A stretch of DNA of 64,000 nt from Paenibacillus abyssi (GCF_014640295.1 NZ_BMGR01000007.1:124001-188000), one strand, 5' to 3'; positions 27,202 through 37,151 are shown, counted from the first letter of the stretch. The notes: generated by a model from the sequence alone, not told the origin. Made by a program: numbers and translations.

Positions 27202-28567
27202 TGTGAGTTTGCAAACCCGGTTAAATCCGCTGGCGGAGAAGCTGAAGCTGCGTCTGGACGAGGATCAGCTGATGAACTGCATGCGCTGTGGATTCTGTCT
27301 TCCGGCCTGCCCGACCTTCCGGGAAACGGGCATCGAAGCGGAGTCGCCGCGGGGCCGGATCGCGCTTATGAAGGCGGTGGCGGACGGGATCATGTCACCG
27401 GACGAAGTGTTCGAGGAGCAGATGAACCACTGCCTCGGCTGCCGCGCCTGTGAGCCGGCCTGTCCGGCCGATGTGAAGTACGGCCAATTAATCGAGCAGG
27501 CCCGCGATGCGATCGAGGATCATACAGAGCAGCACCGCTGGTGGGTGAAGCTGGCCCGAGGCGCTGCTTTTGAACTAATGTTTCCGAACCAAAACCGGAT
27601 GCGCTGGCTGGGCAAGGGAATACGCTTCTATCAAAAATCCGGCTTAAGAACTTTGGCGCGAGGGATTGGCGTGATGAAGCTGCTGCCCAAGCCGATGAGG
27701 GACATGGAGAAGATTATGCCGGATGCTTCCTCACATGGGGTTGTGGAGCAGATCGGAACCCGCCACCCGGCTAAAGGGGAGAAGATTGCAACTGTAGGCC
27801 TGTTCCGCGGATGTATAATGGATGTGCTGTTTACCGAGACGAACATTCATACGGTGGAATTATTAATGGAAGCGGGCTTCGAGGTCGTCATTCCCGACAC
27901 GCAAAATTGCTGCGGCGCACTGCACGCGCACAGTGGGGAAGCGGAGGGAGCACGGGCGCTGGCCCGCCGGAATATTCAAGTGTTTAAAGACGCCGGCGTG
28001 GATTACATCATATCCAACGCGGGAGGCTGCGGCGCCATATTAACGGAATATGACCATCTGCTGCACGAGGACCCCGAGTGGAAGGAAGGTGCGGCATGGT
28101 TCGCGGAGCGTGTCCTGGACTGCAGTGATCTGCTCGTTCGTTACGGACGTCTGCCGGGCTTTAGCGAGGATGAATCGAAGAAGCCGGTGAAGGACAGCGA
28201 GCCCGTTCGCATTACCTATCAGGATTCATGTCATTTGCGCAATGTCATGCGCTCGTCAGACGCGCCGCGCCGTTTAATGCGCCAGGTTGCCGGAGTGGAG
28301 TATGTGGAGATGATGGAAGCAGACCGCTGCTGCGGCTCTGCGGGCATCTACAATCTGGTGCAGCCGGAGATGGCGGGGCAAATTCTCGACCATAAGATGG
28401 AGCATGTGAAAACGACGGAAGCGCATTACTTGCTGACCAGCAATCCCGGCTGCCTGCTTCAGATGAAGAACGGTATCGAACAGCATGGCCTCAGCGACCG
28501 GATGAAGGCGGTTCATATCGTGGATTTCCTGCATGAGCGAATGTGCAGCGGATGCGGTTCGAAGTAA
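27194..28567 (+). CDS. glcF: Glycolate oxidase iron-sulfur subunit GlcF
   Basis: The 457-residue protein carries two 4Fe-4S motifs (CMRCGFCLPACP and CLGCRACEPACP) in the first 100 residues and two CCG domains (NCCGALHAHSGE and RCCGSAGIYNL) that bind a further cluster. This is the GlcF/heterodisulfide-reductase-D architecture. It starts with GTG inside the end of glcD, implying coupled translation. It passes electrons from GlcD to the quinone pool. No GlcE subunit is present, as is common in Firmicutes. Confidence 0.93.
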   Translation: MADVSLQTRLNPLAEKLKLRLDEDQLMNCMRCGFCLPACPTFRETGIEAESPRGRIALMKAVADGIMSPDEVFEEQMNHCLGCRACEPACPADVKYGQLIEQARDAIEDHTEQHRWWVKLARGAAFELMFPNQNRMRWLGKGIRFYQKSGLRTLARGIGVMKLLPKPMRDMEKIMPDASSHGVVEQIGTRHPAKGEKIATVGLFRGCIMDVLFTETNIHTVELLMEAGFEVVIPDTQNCCGALHAHSGEAEGARALARRNIQVFKDAGVDYIISNAGGCGAILTEYDHLLHEDPEWKEGAAWFAERVLDCSDLLVRYGRLPGFSEDESKKPVKDSEPVRITYQDSCHLRNVMRSSDAPRRLMRQVAGVEYVEMMEADRCCGSAGIYNLVQPEMAGQILDHKMEHVKTTEAHYLLTSNPGCLLQMKNGIEQHGLSDRMKAVHIVDFLHERMCSGCGSK

Positions 28568-28580
28568 AATGATGCTGTAA

Positions 28581-28626
28581 AAAAGATCACTGTAAAAGGC
28601 TTAGTGCCGCTGCAGTGATCTTTTGT
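28581..28626 (+). terminator. Intrinsic terminator after glcDF
   Basis: AAAAGATCACTG (28581-28592) pairs perfectly with CAGTGATCTTTT (28613-28624). Confidence 0.85.
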
Positions 28627-28839
28627 GTTATTAAGGTTGCTACAGCTAATAATTAAAGTTCTAAATGGTTTCCTGGACAGAAATCAAAGCAAATATTAAT
28701 GTGGTTAATTTGGCCGCCATAAGTAAGCCTGGTGAAGGGACGGTCTTTGTGGCATCACTTCCTTTGCAGCCAAACAATGGAAGAGAGTAATTATATCTGA
28801 TATAATATTAAATAAGTATTAATTTCACAAAACCTGATA

Positions 28840-28914
28840 AAGGCAAAATCATCGAAAGATGATGACGCAAAGCTAGAGGGGCTAAGGGTACAAACTATGC
28901 CAGCCAGTTGCCAA
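28840..28914 (+). ncRNA. Cyclic di-GMP-I (GEMM-I) riboswitch aptamer
   Basis: The segment contains the conserved blocks of the GEMM-I fold in order: AAAGGCAAA, a GAAA tetraloop in an ATCATC/GATGAT stem, GACGCAAAGC, GGGGCTAAGG, TATGCCAGCC and GTTGCC. The closing pairing is GGCAA (28842-28846) with TTGCC (28908-28912). A TATAAT at 28801-28806 may be the promoter -10. A terminator (28933-28975) follows before the YvyF-like gene, so the switch probably acts by transcription attenuation. Confidence 0.92.
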
Positions 28915-28932
28915 GAGAAGCGGATCTTATTT

Positions 28933-28975
28933 AAGCTTGTCTATGCTTGGCATGGATAAGCTTTTTTATTTTTTT
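28933..28975 (+). terminator. Riboswitch expression-platform terminator
   Basis: A 14-bp stem with two G-U pairs (28933-28946 with 28950-28963), a 3-nt loop and a long T-rich run lies between the aptamer and the start codon at 29004. The antiterminator pairing is not obvious by eye, so I cannot say whether ligand turns the gene on or off. Confidence 0.88.
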
Positions 28976-29003
28976 GATCTAGATGGGAAGGAGGAAGGCA
29001 TTG

Positions 29004-29225
29004 ATGGACCTTACTAACTGCGCTGGATGCGGACAATTAATTCTGAAGAAGCAATCCTTGTTTTGCAATCCTTGCATTGAGGAACAAAAAGCGGATGTTG
29101 AGAAGGTGAAAGATTATCTGCAGACGCATCCCAACCCTTCTTTGCTGGATCTACATGAAGCGACGGGAATTCCGTTAAAAACACTTCACTTATTGATGAA
29201 AGACAGCGTGATATCTGAACTGTAA
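29004..29225 (+). CDS. Short YvyF-like zinc-ribbon protein under c-di-GMP riboswitch control
   Basis: The 73-residue protein starts at ATG 29004 behind AAGGAGG. It has CAGC at the N-terminus and CNPC 15 residues on, a zinc ribbon, followed by a helical region ending TGIPLKTLHLLMKD. This matches the first half of YvyF, a flagellar-operon protein of Bacillus, but the second cysteine-rich half is missing. It is monocistronic, with a terminator on each side. Control by c-di-GMP and resemblance to YvyF both point to motility or surface-life regulation; the molecular role is unknown. Confidence 0.75.
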   Translation: MDLTNCAGCGQLILKKQSLFCNPCIEEQKADVEKVKDYLQTHPNPSLLDLHEATGIPLKTLHLLMKDSVISEL

Positions 29226-29248
29226 TCGTTCAAAGCTTTTAAATCAAA

Positions 29249-29286
29249 GGGGAGCAGCTGCTTTTTAAGTGGATGCTCCCCTCTTT
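29249..29286 (+). terminator. Intrinsic terminator after the YvyF-like gene
   Basis: GGGGAGCA (29249-29256) pairs with TGCTCCCC (29274-29281) and is followed by TCTTT. It can also act on the convergent gene ending at 29295. Confidence 0.8.
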
Positions 29287-29294
29287 CCGTGGGC

Positions 29295-29600
29295 TCACAT
29301 GATGTTCATTTGTTCAATGTGGTTTTTAGTTTCTTTCGTTCCCAGCTCATGCAGCTTTTTATAAATTTCGATCAGATAATAATCGTAATTATCATTTTCA
29401 TCATCGATGTGATAAGGGATGCCGGGGAGAGAAGCGCGGATCATCGTGCTTTCTTCTGCTTTCATTTTCTCGTCAAACAACTCTTGCAGCTGGGCGAGAT
29501 CTTGATCGTCGGCCAGTATTTCCAGCTCATAGGAAGCTGCTCCCTGATTGTCCAGTATCGAATTGGCTATAACAGACACATAGTATTTTGTTTTATCCAT
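29295..29600 (-). CDS. Conserved hypothetical cytoplasmic protein
   Basis: The 101-residue acidic protein begins with MDKTKYYVSVIANSILDNQG behind AAAGAGGT (an upstream in-frame ATG at 29657 has no site). It has alternating strand and helix, an IPYHIDDENDNYDYYLIEIY segment, and ends in ELGTKETKNHIEQMNIM. I do not recognise a characterised family, though similar proteins appear in Bacillales. It lies 25 bp downstream of a small membrane-protein gene and is likely co-transcribed with it. Confidence 0.75.
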   Translation of the reverse strand: MDKTKYYVSVIANSILDNQGAASYELEILADDQDLAQLQELFDEKMKAEESTMIRASLPGIPYHIDDENDNYDYYLIEIYKKLHELGTKETKNHIEQMNIM

Positions 29601-29625
29601 GGGTGCGACCTCTTTCGTATCGATA

Positions 29626-29778
29626 TTATCGCTTGATAAAGTTGTAAATAATAGCACCGATGATAACGATGATTGGCGTAATAATGTAGAGAAGTAGAAT
29701 CGGGTTTTTGGCCTTCGGATATTTCTTAGCGGCTTTGTAAAGCTTGGGTCCCATCATATCTTTCTTCGTTTTTTCCAT
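29626..29778 (-). CDS. Small membrane protein (50 aa)
   Basis: The frame encodes 50 residues: a basic N-terminal half (MEKTKKDMMGPKLYKAAKKY) and one hydrophobic helix near residues 26-46 (ILLLYIITPIIVIIGAIIY), ending in NFIKR. AAGGGGA lies 8 bp before the ATG. It is the first gene of a two-gene unit with the hypothetical gene at 29295-29600. The function is unknown; the topology is probably N-terminus inside. Confidence 0.72.
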   Translation of the reverse strand: MEKTKKDMMGPKLYKAAKKYPKAKNPILLLYIITPIIVIIGAIIYNFIKR

Positions 29779-29960
29779 CGTTATCGTCCCCTTGGCGTCA
29801 AGTTTATTCTTTTCATAATTTGCCCTGCGTGCAAAGAATTATCCGTTTGTTTGACTGATGCTTGACTGTACTTTCACGCGTGATACGATCATAATGGCTA
29901 TTGATTACATATCGACAAGCACTTCATATGCGGTTCGAACGAAAGGCGGTTAATTACGGA

Positions 29961-30602
29961 ATGGCTAAACAGAAATATTATGTAGTCTGGGAAGGCAAAC
30001 TGCCGGGAATATACGACAGCTGGGCAGCATGCCAAAAGCAGGTGAGCGGCTTTCAGGACGCAAAGTTCAAATCGTACGAATCGAAGGAGCAGGCGGAAAA
30101 GGCATTCAAGGAAGGCTGGAAGAAGCATTGGGGACAAGGAAAGGGCGGTCCGAAAACGACTGTAAAGCAGTCTGCATTAATGTTGTCCAAGGAAGAGATC
30201 GATTATGACAGCATCTCCGTCGATGTCGGCACAAGAGGCAATCCAGGCCCCGTTGAATATAAAGGCGTCGATACGCGTACAGGGGAGATTCTCTTCTATG
30301 TGGGCCCGATTGAGAATGGCACGAACAATCTGGGGGAATTCATAGCGATTATCCATGCGCTGTCGTATCTTCAGAAAATCGGCAGCAGCAAGACCGTCTA
30401 TACCGATTCACGGACGGCTTTGAGCTGGATTCGGAACAAGAAGGTGGCTTCATCATTGGTTCGAAATGAATCAACAAAGAAAATATGGGAGCTGACGGAC
30501 CGTGCGGTGCAATGGCTTCATTCCAATACCTACAACAATAAAATTTTGAAATGGAATACGGAGGAATGGGGAGAGATCAAGGCGGACTTTGGGCGGAAGT
30601 AA
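29961..30602 (+). CDS. Ribonuclease HI with N-terminal caulimovirus-viroplasmin (hybrid-binding) domain
   Basis: The 213-residue protein starts with the RNA:DNA hybrid-binding viroplasmin domain (KQKYYVVWEGKLPGIYDSWA, QVSGFQDAKFKSY) at residues 1-45. The RNase H domain follows, with active-site residues in SVDVGTRGNPG (Asp), NNLGEFIAI (Glu), VYTDSRTA (Asp) and a C-terminal Asp in EIKADFG. ATG 29961 is chosen because MAKQKYYVV begins the domain and AAAGGCGG lies upstream. It degrades RNA in hybrids during replication and repair. It is monocistronic. Confidence 0.9.
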   Translation: MAKQKYYVVWEGKLPGIYDSWAACQKQVSGFQDAKFKSYESKEQAEKAFKEGWKKHWGQGKGGPKTTVKQSALMLSKEEIDYDSISVDVGTRGNPGPVEYKGVDTRTGEILFYVGPIENGTNNLGEFIAIIHALSYLQKIGSSKTVYTDSRTALSWIRNKKVASSLVRNESTKKIWELTDRAVQWLHSNTYNNKILKWNTEEWGEIKADFGRK

Positions 30603-30675
30603 AGCAAGCATAGAATAGTATCAACTTGCGCATACTGATGGATGCAAGTCATTAAATGGGTAGGAGATGGTCAGC

Positions 30676-30843
30676 ATGCCCTCATCCAGACAGCACCAGC
30701 AGGCACATGGCATTGGTCAAATCGAAAAGCAGCTCAATAATCAAGCGGAAGCGGCCGAGGAAATTCAAGGCGATACAACGGATATATTAACAGCTGAGGC
30801 TTCTGTGGCGGAAAACAAGAAAAGCAAAAATAATAAGCAATAA
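30676..30843 (+). CDS. Small hydrophilic protein (55 aa)
   Basis: This 55-residue frame starts at ATG 30676 behind GGAGATGG. It is rich in Gln, Glu, Ala and Asn with a Lys/Asn-rich tail (ENKKSKNNKQ), has no cysteine and no membrane segment, and looks like a helical or disordered peptide similar in style to small spore or stress proteins. A strong terminator follows 27 bp downstream, which supports a real transcription unit. I do not recognise a family. Confidence 0.65.
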   Translation: MPSSRQHQQAHGIGQIEKQLNNQAEAAEEIQGDTTDILTAEASVAENKKSKNNKQ

Positions 30844-30870
30844 GCGGTGAATTTTCCCGATTTCATCAAC

Positions 30871-30900
30871 AAAACCCGGCCAAATAGGGGCCGGGTTTTT
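30871..30900 (+). terminator. Intrinsic terminator
   Basis: AAAACCCGGCC (30871-30881) pairs with GGCCGGGTTTT (30889-30899) and is followed by T residues. Confidence 0.92.
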
Positions 30901-31054
30901 ATCATGTTATTTGCAACCCTACATAGATTTGTTCGGGGTATTTTAGGCATATCCGTATACAACAGCATATCAAAAAGTGAAATATAAGTCTATTGTTTTT
31001 TGTCCCGATATGTCAAAATAGTAAAGATTTTATATTTTGCAAGGAGGTAACTGA

Positions 31055-33160
31055 ATGGACGTTCAAAGTGCCTACCGGGAAGAACAGTCTAGGCTGAATG
31101 AGACATTAGAAGAGATTCGGCGGCAGCTTGCGGGCATTGGTTCGCGGTATTATGGGGACGACTTTGTGGAGCAGGTGCTGGATACGAGAAGAGAAGAAGG
31201 CCGGCAGCGTTTGGAGTTACTGCATGCGGAGCCGTATTTCGGACGCCTTGATTTCCAGGAGGAAGGCAAGCAGGGCGCTGCACCGCTCTATATCGGCAAA
31301 AGGGGAATGGAGCGCACGGAGACGAGTGAACCGTATATTGTCGATTGGCGCGCACCGGTGGCCAGTTTATTTTATACGTTTACAGGAGGAGAAGCGCCGG
31401 TTACGTATGAGGCGCCGGAAGGCGAAATCCAGGGAGAAGTGCATTTAAAGCGCAATTTATCGATTCGCGAGCAAATGCTGCAGCGCGTTGTGGACAGCTA
31501 TGTGCGCGGTGGCGACAATCTGGGCTTAAGCGATGAATTTCTACTGTACCGGCTTGGGGAGAAAAAGGATAACCGATTGCGCGATATCGTCTCTACGATC
31601 CAGGCAGAGCAGGATCGGATTATCAGAGCTCCGCGGCAGATGGCGCTTATTATTCAAGGGGCTGCCGGTTCAGGTAAAACAACGGTTGCGCTGCACCGGC
31701 TTGCTTACCTGTTATATCAGTATCAAGGTCAGATCCGCGCTGAGCGGATGATTATTTTCGCACCCAATGCCATGTTTCTTGATTATATTTCCGGCGTGCT
31801 GCCTGAACTCGGTGTCGGCAATGTGCGGCAGACGACATTCATCGATTGGGCGCTGGAGCTGCTCGGAGATCAGGTGAGGCTGGCATCGGATGAGTCAGAA
31901 GGCCGGCGGTGGTTCTCGCTTGCAGGCGTGCGGCCCGCCATCAACGCTTTAACGCCGGGACGCTTCAAGGGCTCTATTGCTTTCAAGCTGTGGATTGACC
32001 GGAACCTTAAGCATTATGAAGAGAATTATCTTCCGAACCTGGGCTTCGAGCCTTGGGATGGCAAGATGCTGCCGCATGAGGCGATCAGAGAATGGTTCGA
32101 TGTTGAATACCGGCATTATCCGCTTGCCGCGCGGCGGGAGAGGTTGATTGCCCGGTTAAACCGCTGGCTGGAGATGATGCTGAATACGATTGCCGACCCC
32201 AAGGTCCGCAAGGACCGAAGCAAAACAGGCAAACAACGGCTGCGCGCATATGCCAAGAAGCTGCCTGAGATCAGTGCGGTTGCAATCTATGCAAGTCTGT
32301 TCGAACGGGGCAAAGCTGCGGATGCAGAGCAGATCGGCGAGGAGGGCATACCGCAGCAGATCTTGGAGAGCACAAGAAAGGATATGAAGATGCGGGTGGT
32401 CCGTCAGGAGGATCTGCCGCCGCTTGCCTGGATTCATCTCGCTTTCCATGGACTGGATGGACCCAAATTTGATCATGTGGTCATAGACGAAGCGCAGGAT
32501 ATATCCCCATTTCAAGCGGGACTGTTGAAAGCGTGCATGAATGAGCCATCCTTCACGATACTTGGCGATTTGGCGCAAGGTATCCATGCCTATCGGGGAA
32601 TTCATCGGTGGGAGGAGCTGTCAGCGCTCTTTGAACCGGATCAATGCGCTTATCACGAATTAAAGCAAAGCTACCGATCGACACTCGAGATCATTGAATT
32701 CGCAAATAAGATTCTGCCTTATACCGATACTTCCTTATCCCCTGCACAACCTGTATTCCGGAGCGGCGAACCGGTGGAAGTGGTCTATCTGCAGCAAGCG
32801 GAGCGATTGTCTTGGATACAGGACTTCCTTGCGGCTAATCGCCAAAAGGGGATGAGCACAACAGCTGTCATCGGGAGAACGGATCAGGATTGCAAGCTGG
32901 TGTATGAAGCGCTTCAGCAGCGAGGGGTAGAGGTCAGCCTGATTGCGGAAGGGCAGCGGGCCTATCGCGGCGGCGTTTCGGTCGTTCCGGTACACCTGGC
33001 CAAAGGCTTGGAGTTCGATGCGGTTCTCCTTCTGGATGTGGACCGGGAGCGGTATACGGCAGCAGCCCAGGATGCGAAGCTGCTGTATGTCGGCTGTACG
33101 CGCGCCCTTCACCGTCTGGTGCTCATGTATACAGGAGAGGAATCGCCTTTGATTGTGTAG
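31055..33160 (+). CDS. helD: HelD-like UvrD/Rep-family helicase (RNA polymerase recycling factor)
   Basis: The 701-residue superfamily-1 ATPase has a long N-terminal coiled-coil arm (EEQSRLNETLEEIRRQLAGI), Walker A GAAGSGKTTVALHRL near residue 210, Walker B VVIDEAQDISPFQ near 475, GDLAQGIHAYRG, SYRST and a C-terminal VHLAKGLEFDAVLLLDVD with LYVGCTRAL. Bacillus HelD uses ATP to free stalled RNA polymerase from DNA and RNA. AAGGAGG at 31040-31046 supports the ATG. It is transcribed alone. Confidence 0.88.
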   Translation: MDVQSAYREEQSRLNETLEEIRRQLAGIGSRYYGDDFVEQVLDTRREEGRQRLELLHAEPYFGRLDFQEEGKQGAAPLYIGKRGMERTETSEPYIVDWRAPVASLFYTFTGGEAPVTYEAPEGEIQGEVHLKRNLSIREQMLQRVVDSYVRGGDNLGLSDEFLLYRLGEKKDNRLRDIVSTIQAEQDRIIRAPRQMALIIQGAAGSGKTTVALHRLAYLLYQYQGQIRAERMIIFAPNAMFLDYISGVLPELGVGNVRQTTFIDWALELLGDQVRLASDESEGRRWFSLAGVRPAINALTPGRFKGSIAFKLWIDRNLKHYEENYLPNLGFEPWDGKMLPHEAIREWFDVEYRHYPLAARRERLIARLNRWLEMMLNTIADPKVRKDRSKTGKQRLRAYAKKLPEISAVAIYASLFERGKAADAEQIGEEGIPQQILESTRKDMKMRVVRQEDLPPLAWIHLAFHGLDGPKFDHVVIDEAQDISPFQAGLLKACMNEPSFTILGDLAQGIHAYRGIHRWEELSALFEPDQCAYHELKQSYRSTLEIIEFANKILPYTDTSLSPAQPVFRSGEPVEVVYLQQAERLSWIQDFLAANRQKGMSTTAVIGRTDQDCKLVYEALQQRGVEVSLIAEGQRAYRGGVSVVPVHLAKGLEFDAVLLLDVDRERYTAAAQDAKLLYVGCTRALHRLVLMYTGEESPLIV

Positions 33161-33211
33161 GATACTTTTTGCTACACTAATAGAGAAGAAATGGAGAAGG
33201 AGGAATGATTC

Positions 33212-33586
33212 ATGATCGTAGCTACGAATACGATATCGATTAAGACCGGCCATGTCGATGCTGTGGCGGAACGTTTCAAAAATCCTAAAGGCGTGCAGCA
33301 TGCACCGGGTTTTATCCGGATGGAGCTGTTAAAGCTTGAGGGTGAAGAGCATGATGAATTAAAAGTGTGCACAACCTGGGAAAACCGGGAGTCGTTTGAC
33401 GCTTGGGTGAACAGCGATGCTTTCAAGCAGGCCCATGCTCGTCCTGCAGGAGGAGCAGGCGGCGGCCAACAATCCGCGGCAGGCGGCCCTCAAGGTCACG
33501 GAGACCAGCAGGCAGGCGGCCCGAGCATCATGCTGGGCGCGAAATTAACGGTTCATGAAGTCGTCTTCTCCCATCCTGGGGAATAA
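33212..33586 (+). CDS. IsdG-family heme-degrading monooxygenase with Gly/Gln-rich insert
   Basis: The 124-residue protein is an antibiotic-biosynthesis-monooxygenase ferredoxin-like fold. Asn6, Trp65 and His75 keep the spacing of the catalytic triad of IsdG-type heme oxygenases, which open heme and release iron. Unlike the usual 105-110-residue enzymes, residues about 78-108 form a Gly/Gln/Ala-rich low-complexity segment between the catalytic His and the last strand (KLTVHEVVFSHPGE). A GAAGGAGGAA site precedes the ATG. It lies 51 bp after helD and has its own terminator. Confidence 0.88.
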   Translation: MIVATNTISIKTGHVDAVAERFKNPKGVQHAPGFIRMELLKLEGEEHDELKVCTTWENRESFDAWVNSDAFKQAHARPAGGAGGGQQSAAGGPQGHGDQQAGGPSIMLGAKLTVHEVVFSHPGE

Positions 33587-33611
33587 CAGAAGCAGTACTA
33601 CTGCATGACTT

Positions 33612-33638
33612 GAGGCACCCTGAGGGGTGTCTTTTTCG
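33612..33638 (+). terminator. Intrinsic terminator after the heme monooxygenase gene
   Basis: GAGGCACCC pairs with GGGTGTC across a TGA(G) loop, followed by TTTTT. Confidence 0.7.
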
Positions 33639-33639
33639 G

Positions 33640-33956
33640 TGGCTGGAAAATGATGCATATCCTTGAAATAGTGGATAAGTTGCAGCGCCTGCGCCGGACG
33701 GACATTTCTGTAATGGTCACCACGGAGGCGTAGACACGTAATCGCACAAAGTGACGCCTCGCCGGTTTCCGGTCACATGTCCTTCTAATAAAGCGTATAA
33801 GCCACGATATTTTCGATTGCGCGCCGCTGAAGCGGGCTCATGAATGCTTACGGCAATTTTTCATGGTCTTAGCAATCTTACACGGTTTTTCATAATCGTC
33901 TTTGTCCTTTATACTTATAAGAGATCAGAATCATAACAACTAGGAGGTTGGCATCA
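33640..33956. other. Gene-free stretch with a short inverted repeat
   Basis: No open frame here has a ribosome site or recognisable product. GAGGCGT (33725-33731) and ACGCCTC (33754-33760) form a 7-bp stem with a 22-nt loop. The last 60 bases are AT-rich with TATACTTATAA near 33910-33920, a possible -10 region for the small gene that follows. Confidence 0.5.
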
Positions 33957-34130
33957 TTGACTTATGTTGAAATGTTGGGACGTCGGAGTGAAATGTTGAA
34001 ACGGGATATTGGAAATATGATCATGATGCATAATAAGCGGGGACTGAATGTGCAGGAAAGCTATTTCTTCAGAAACATGGTAAAACAGCTGCATCAAAAT
34101 GAACATGAATTACATGCAAACCGAAAATAA
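33957..34130 (+). CDS. Small conserved-looking protein (57 aa), TTG start
   Basis: The frame begins at TTG 33957 with AGGAGG at 33942-33947 (9-bp spacing); an earlier TTG at 33948 abuts the site and is too close. The 57-residue product (TYVEMLGRRSEMLKRDIGNM... to HANRK) is basic and helical, with many Met residues and no membrane segment. A strong terminator hairpin follows 32 bp later. The function is unknown. Confidence 0.65.
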   Translation: MTYVEMLGRRSEMLKRDIGNMIMMHNKRGLNVQESYFFRNMVKQLHQNEHELHANRK

Positions 34131-34162
34131 TTCATCCGAATCTTAGATAGCGATAACGCATT

Positions 34163-34192
34163 AAGACGCCGGCCTCGAGAGGCCGGCGTCTT
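34163..34192. terminator. Strong palindromic intrinsic terminator
   Basis: A 14-bp perfect GC-rich stem (34163-34176 with 34179-34192) with a minimal loop is followed by TTGTATGTAT. The remaining 180 bases up to the ZIP gene show nothing I can name. Confidence 0.75.
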
Positions 34193-34375
34193 GTATGTAT
34201 ACGGGGTCCCCAGCCCGGAGCGGACCGGATGAAAAGCGGAGTGCCTGTCTTCATCCGTCTTCATCTAATCCTAATGACATGAAGATTGATATTACGTATA
34301 ATCCATGTTTAGAGTGCTATCGTTAATTTATGCGGAAGCATCCTACTAACAATCATGGTTAAAGGGGTTATCACG

Positions 34376-35107
34376 ATGGAGGCAGCATTAATCGGAAGTT
34401 TTATTTCCGCTATGGCGACCGTATTAGGTGCAGTGCCGATCTTGTTTATCAAGCGTTTGTCCGAGAAGTGGAAGGACATCCTGATCGCATTTACCGCCGG
34501 TATTATGGTCTCGGCCTCAACCTTTGGCTTAATGCCCCAATCGATCGAAGAGTCGGGAATTATCGCTTTGACGATCGGTTTTCTTTTGGGGATTGTCGTA
34601 TTGGATTTGATCGAGAAAAATATTCCTCATATTGACGTGGAGAATGATTCGGGGATCAGTTCTTTTGATTCCAAATCGCTGCTCGTTATCGTTGCGCTCA
34701 TTATTCATAATATTCCCGAAGGGCTGAGTACGGGATTTAGCTATGCAAGCCAGAACGAGGCGCTGGGACCGATGGTTGCCATTGCGATCGGTGCACAAAA
34801 TATGCCGGAGGGCCTCATCTTGGCGGTTTTTCTGTTAAATTCCAAAGTAAGCAAAGCAAAATCAATGCTTATCGTTACATTGACGGGGCTGGTCGAGGTT
34901 CTGTCCGCTTTTATCGGCTATTTTACGGCAGGTTATATCCAATCCTTAATCGGTGTCGGCCTGGCCTTTGCCGCAGGTGCCATGATGTTTATCGTTTACA
35001 AGGAACTAATCCCTGAAAGCCATGGACACGGATATGAACGATCCTCTACTTATTCCTTTATCATTGGTTTACTGCTTATGGTTTATATTAGTTATCTATT
35101 TGGATAA
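34376..35107 (+). CDS. ZIP-family metal transporter (ZupT/GufA-like)
   Basis: The 243-residue membrane protein has eight predicted helices and the two metal-site motifs of ZIP proteins: HNIPEGLSTG and GAQNMPEGLILA, with a His/Glu pair in each of helices 4 and 5 (the second has Asn/Glu). It imports divalent zinc, iron or manganese. The ATG at 34376 has AAAGGGG 8 bp upstream, whereas ATG 34355 has none. It is monocistronic or followed by the small gene at 35257. Confidence 0.9.
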   Translation: MEAALIGSFISAMATVLGAVPILFIKRLSEKWKDILIAFTAGIMVSASTFGLMPQSIEESGIIALTIGFLLGIVVLDLIEKNIPHIDVENDSGISSFDSKSLLVIVALIIHNIPEGLSTGFSYASQNEALGPMVAIAIGAQNMPEGLILAVFLLNSKVSKAKSMLIVTLTGLVEVLSAFIGYFTAGYIQSLIGVGLAFAAGAMMFIVYKELIPESHGHGYERSSTYSFIIGLLLMVYISYLFG

Positions 35108-35256
35108 TCCAATGCCCTCGAGTCGGAAAGCGCGGAGCGTCTATTTTCAATTCGTGTCAGGATCTATCGCGGCTTCATCGTTGAGACAGACTTATATTGA
35201 TATTTAGTTGTGTTTATGTAAAATAAAAGGGGGTTAGGAAAAGGAGGCCATTCGAT

Positions 35257-35376
35257 ATGGATGTACCTATAGGAGTATGGATTGCCGCTGGCGTAATTAC
35301 GGTTTTCTTGATATGGGCTACTATCTTTGCGACGAATAAAGCCTATTCGAAGAAATGGGAAGATTCGGACGAATAG
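35257..35376 (+). CDS. Small single-span membrane protein (39 aa)
   Basis: This 39-codon frame starts at ATG 35257 behind a perfect AAGGAGG at 35241-35247. It encodes one hydrophobic helix (residues 6-26, GVWIAAGVITVFLIWATIFA) and a charged cytoplasmic tail (YSKKWEDSDE). A weak hairpin lies downstream near 35390-35413. The function is unknown; it lies 150 bp after the ZIP transporter gene. Confidence 0.7.
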   Translation: MDVPIGVWIAAGVITVFLIWATIFATNKAYSKKWEDSDE

Positions 35377-35452
35377 AAGTGGGAAATAGAAGACGCTGGT
35401 CCTTGGTGATCAGCGCCCCTATTTGTTCTAACTTATCATTTTTGCAGCGCTC

Positions 35453-37055
<1,603 letters not shown>

Positions 37056-37093
37056 GGCAATGCAGCATATTGGGTGTTAACGAGTTCAATAAA

Positions 37094-37134
37094 AAAAGAA
37101 CAAGCGCCCCTCATGTGGATCGGCTTGTTCTTTT
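37094..37134 (-). terminator. Intrinsic terminator after the leftward hypothetical gene
   Basis: AAAAGAACAAGC (37094-37105) pairs with GCTTGTTCTTTT (37123-37134). Read leftward, it ends in a seven-base T-run. Confidence 0.88.
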
Positions 37135-37151
37135 GTCTTCCATCGCATCAT

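Noticed and set aside
33680-33930. Remnant of a coding gene
   Set aside because: Short broken frames are visible, but none matches a family I know, so I only report a gene-free stretch.
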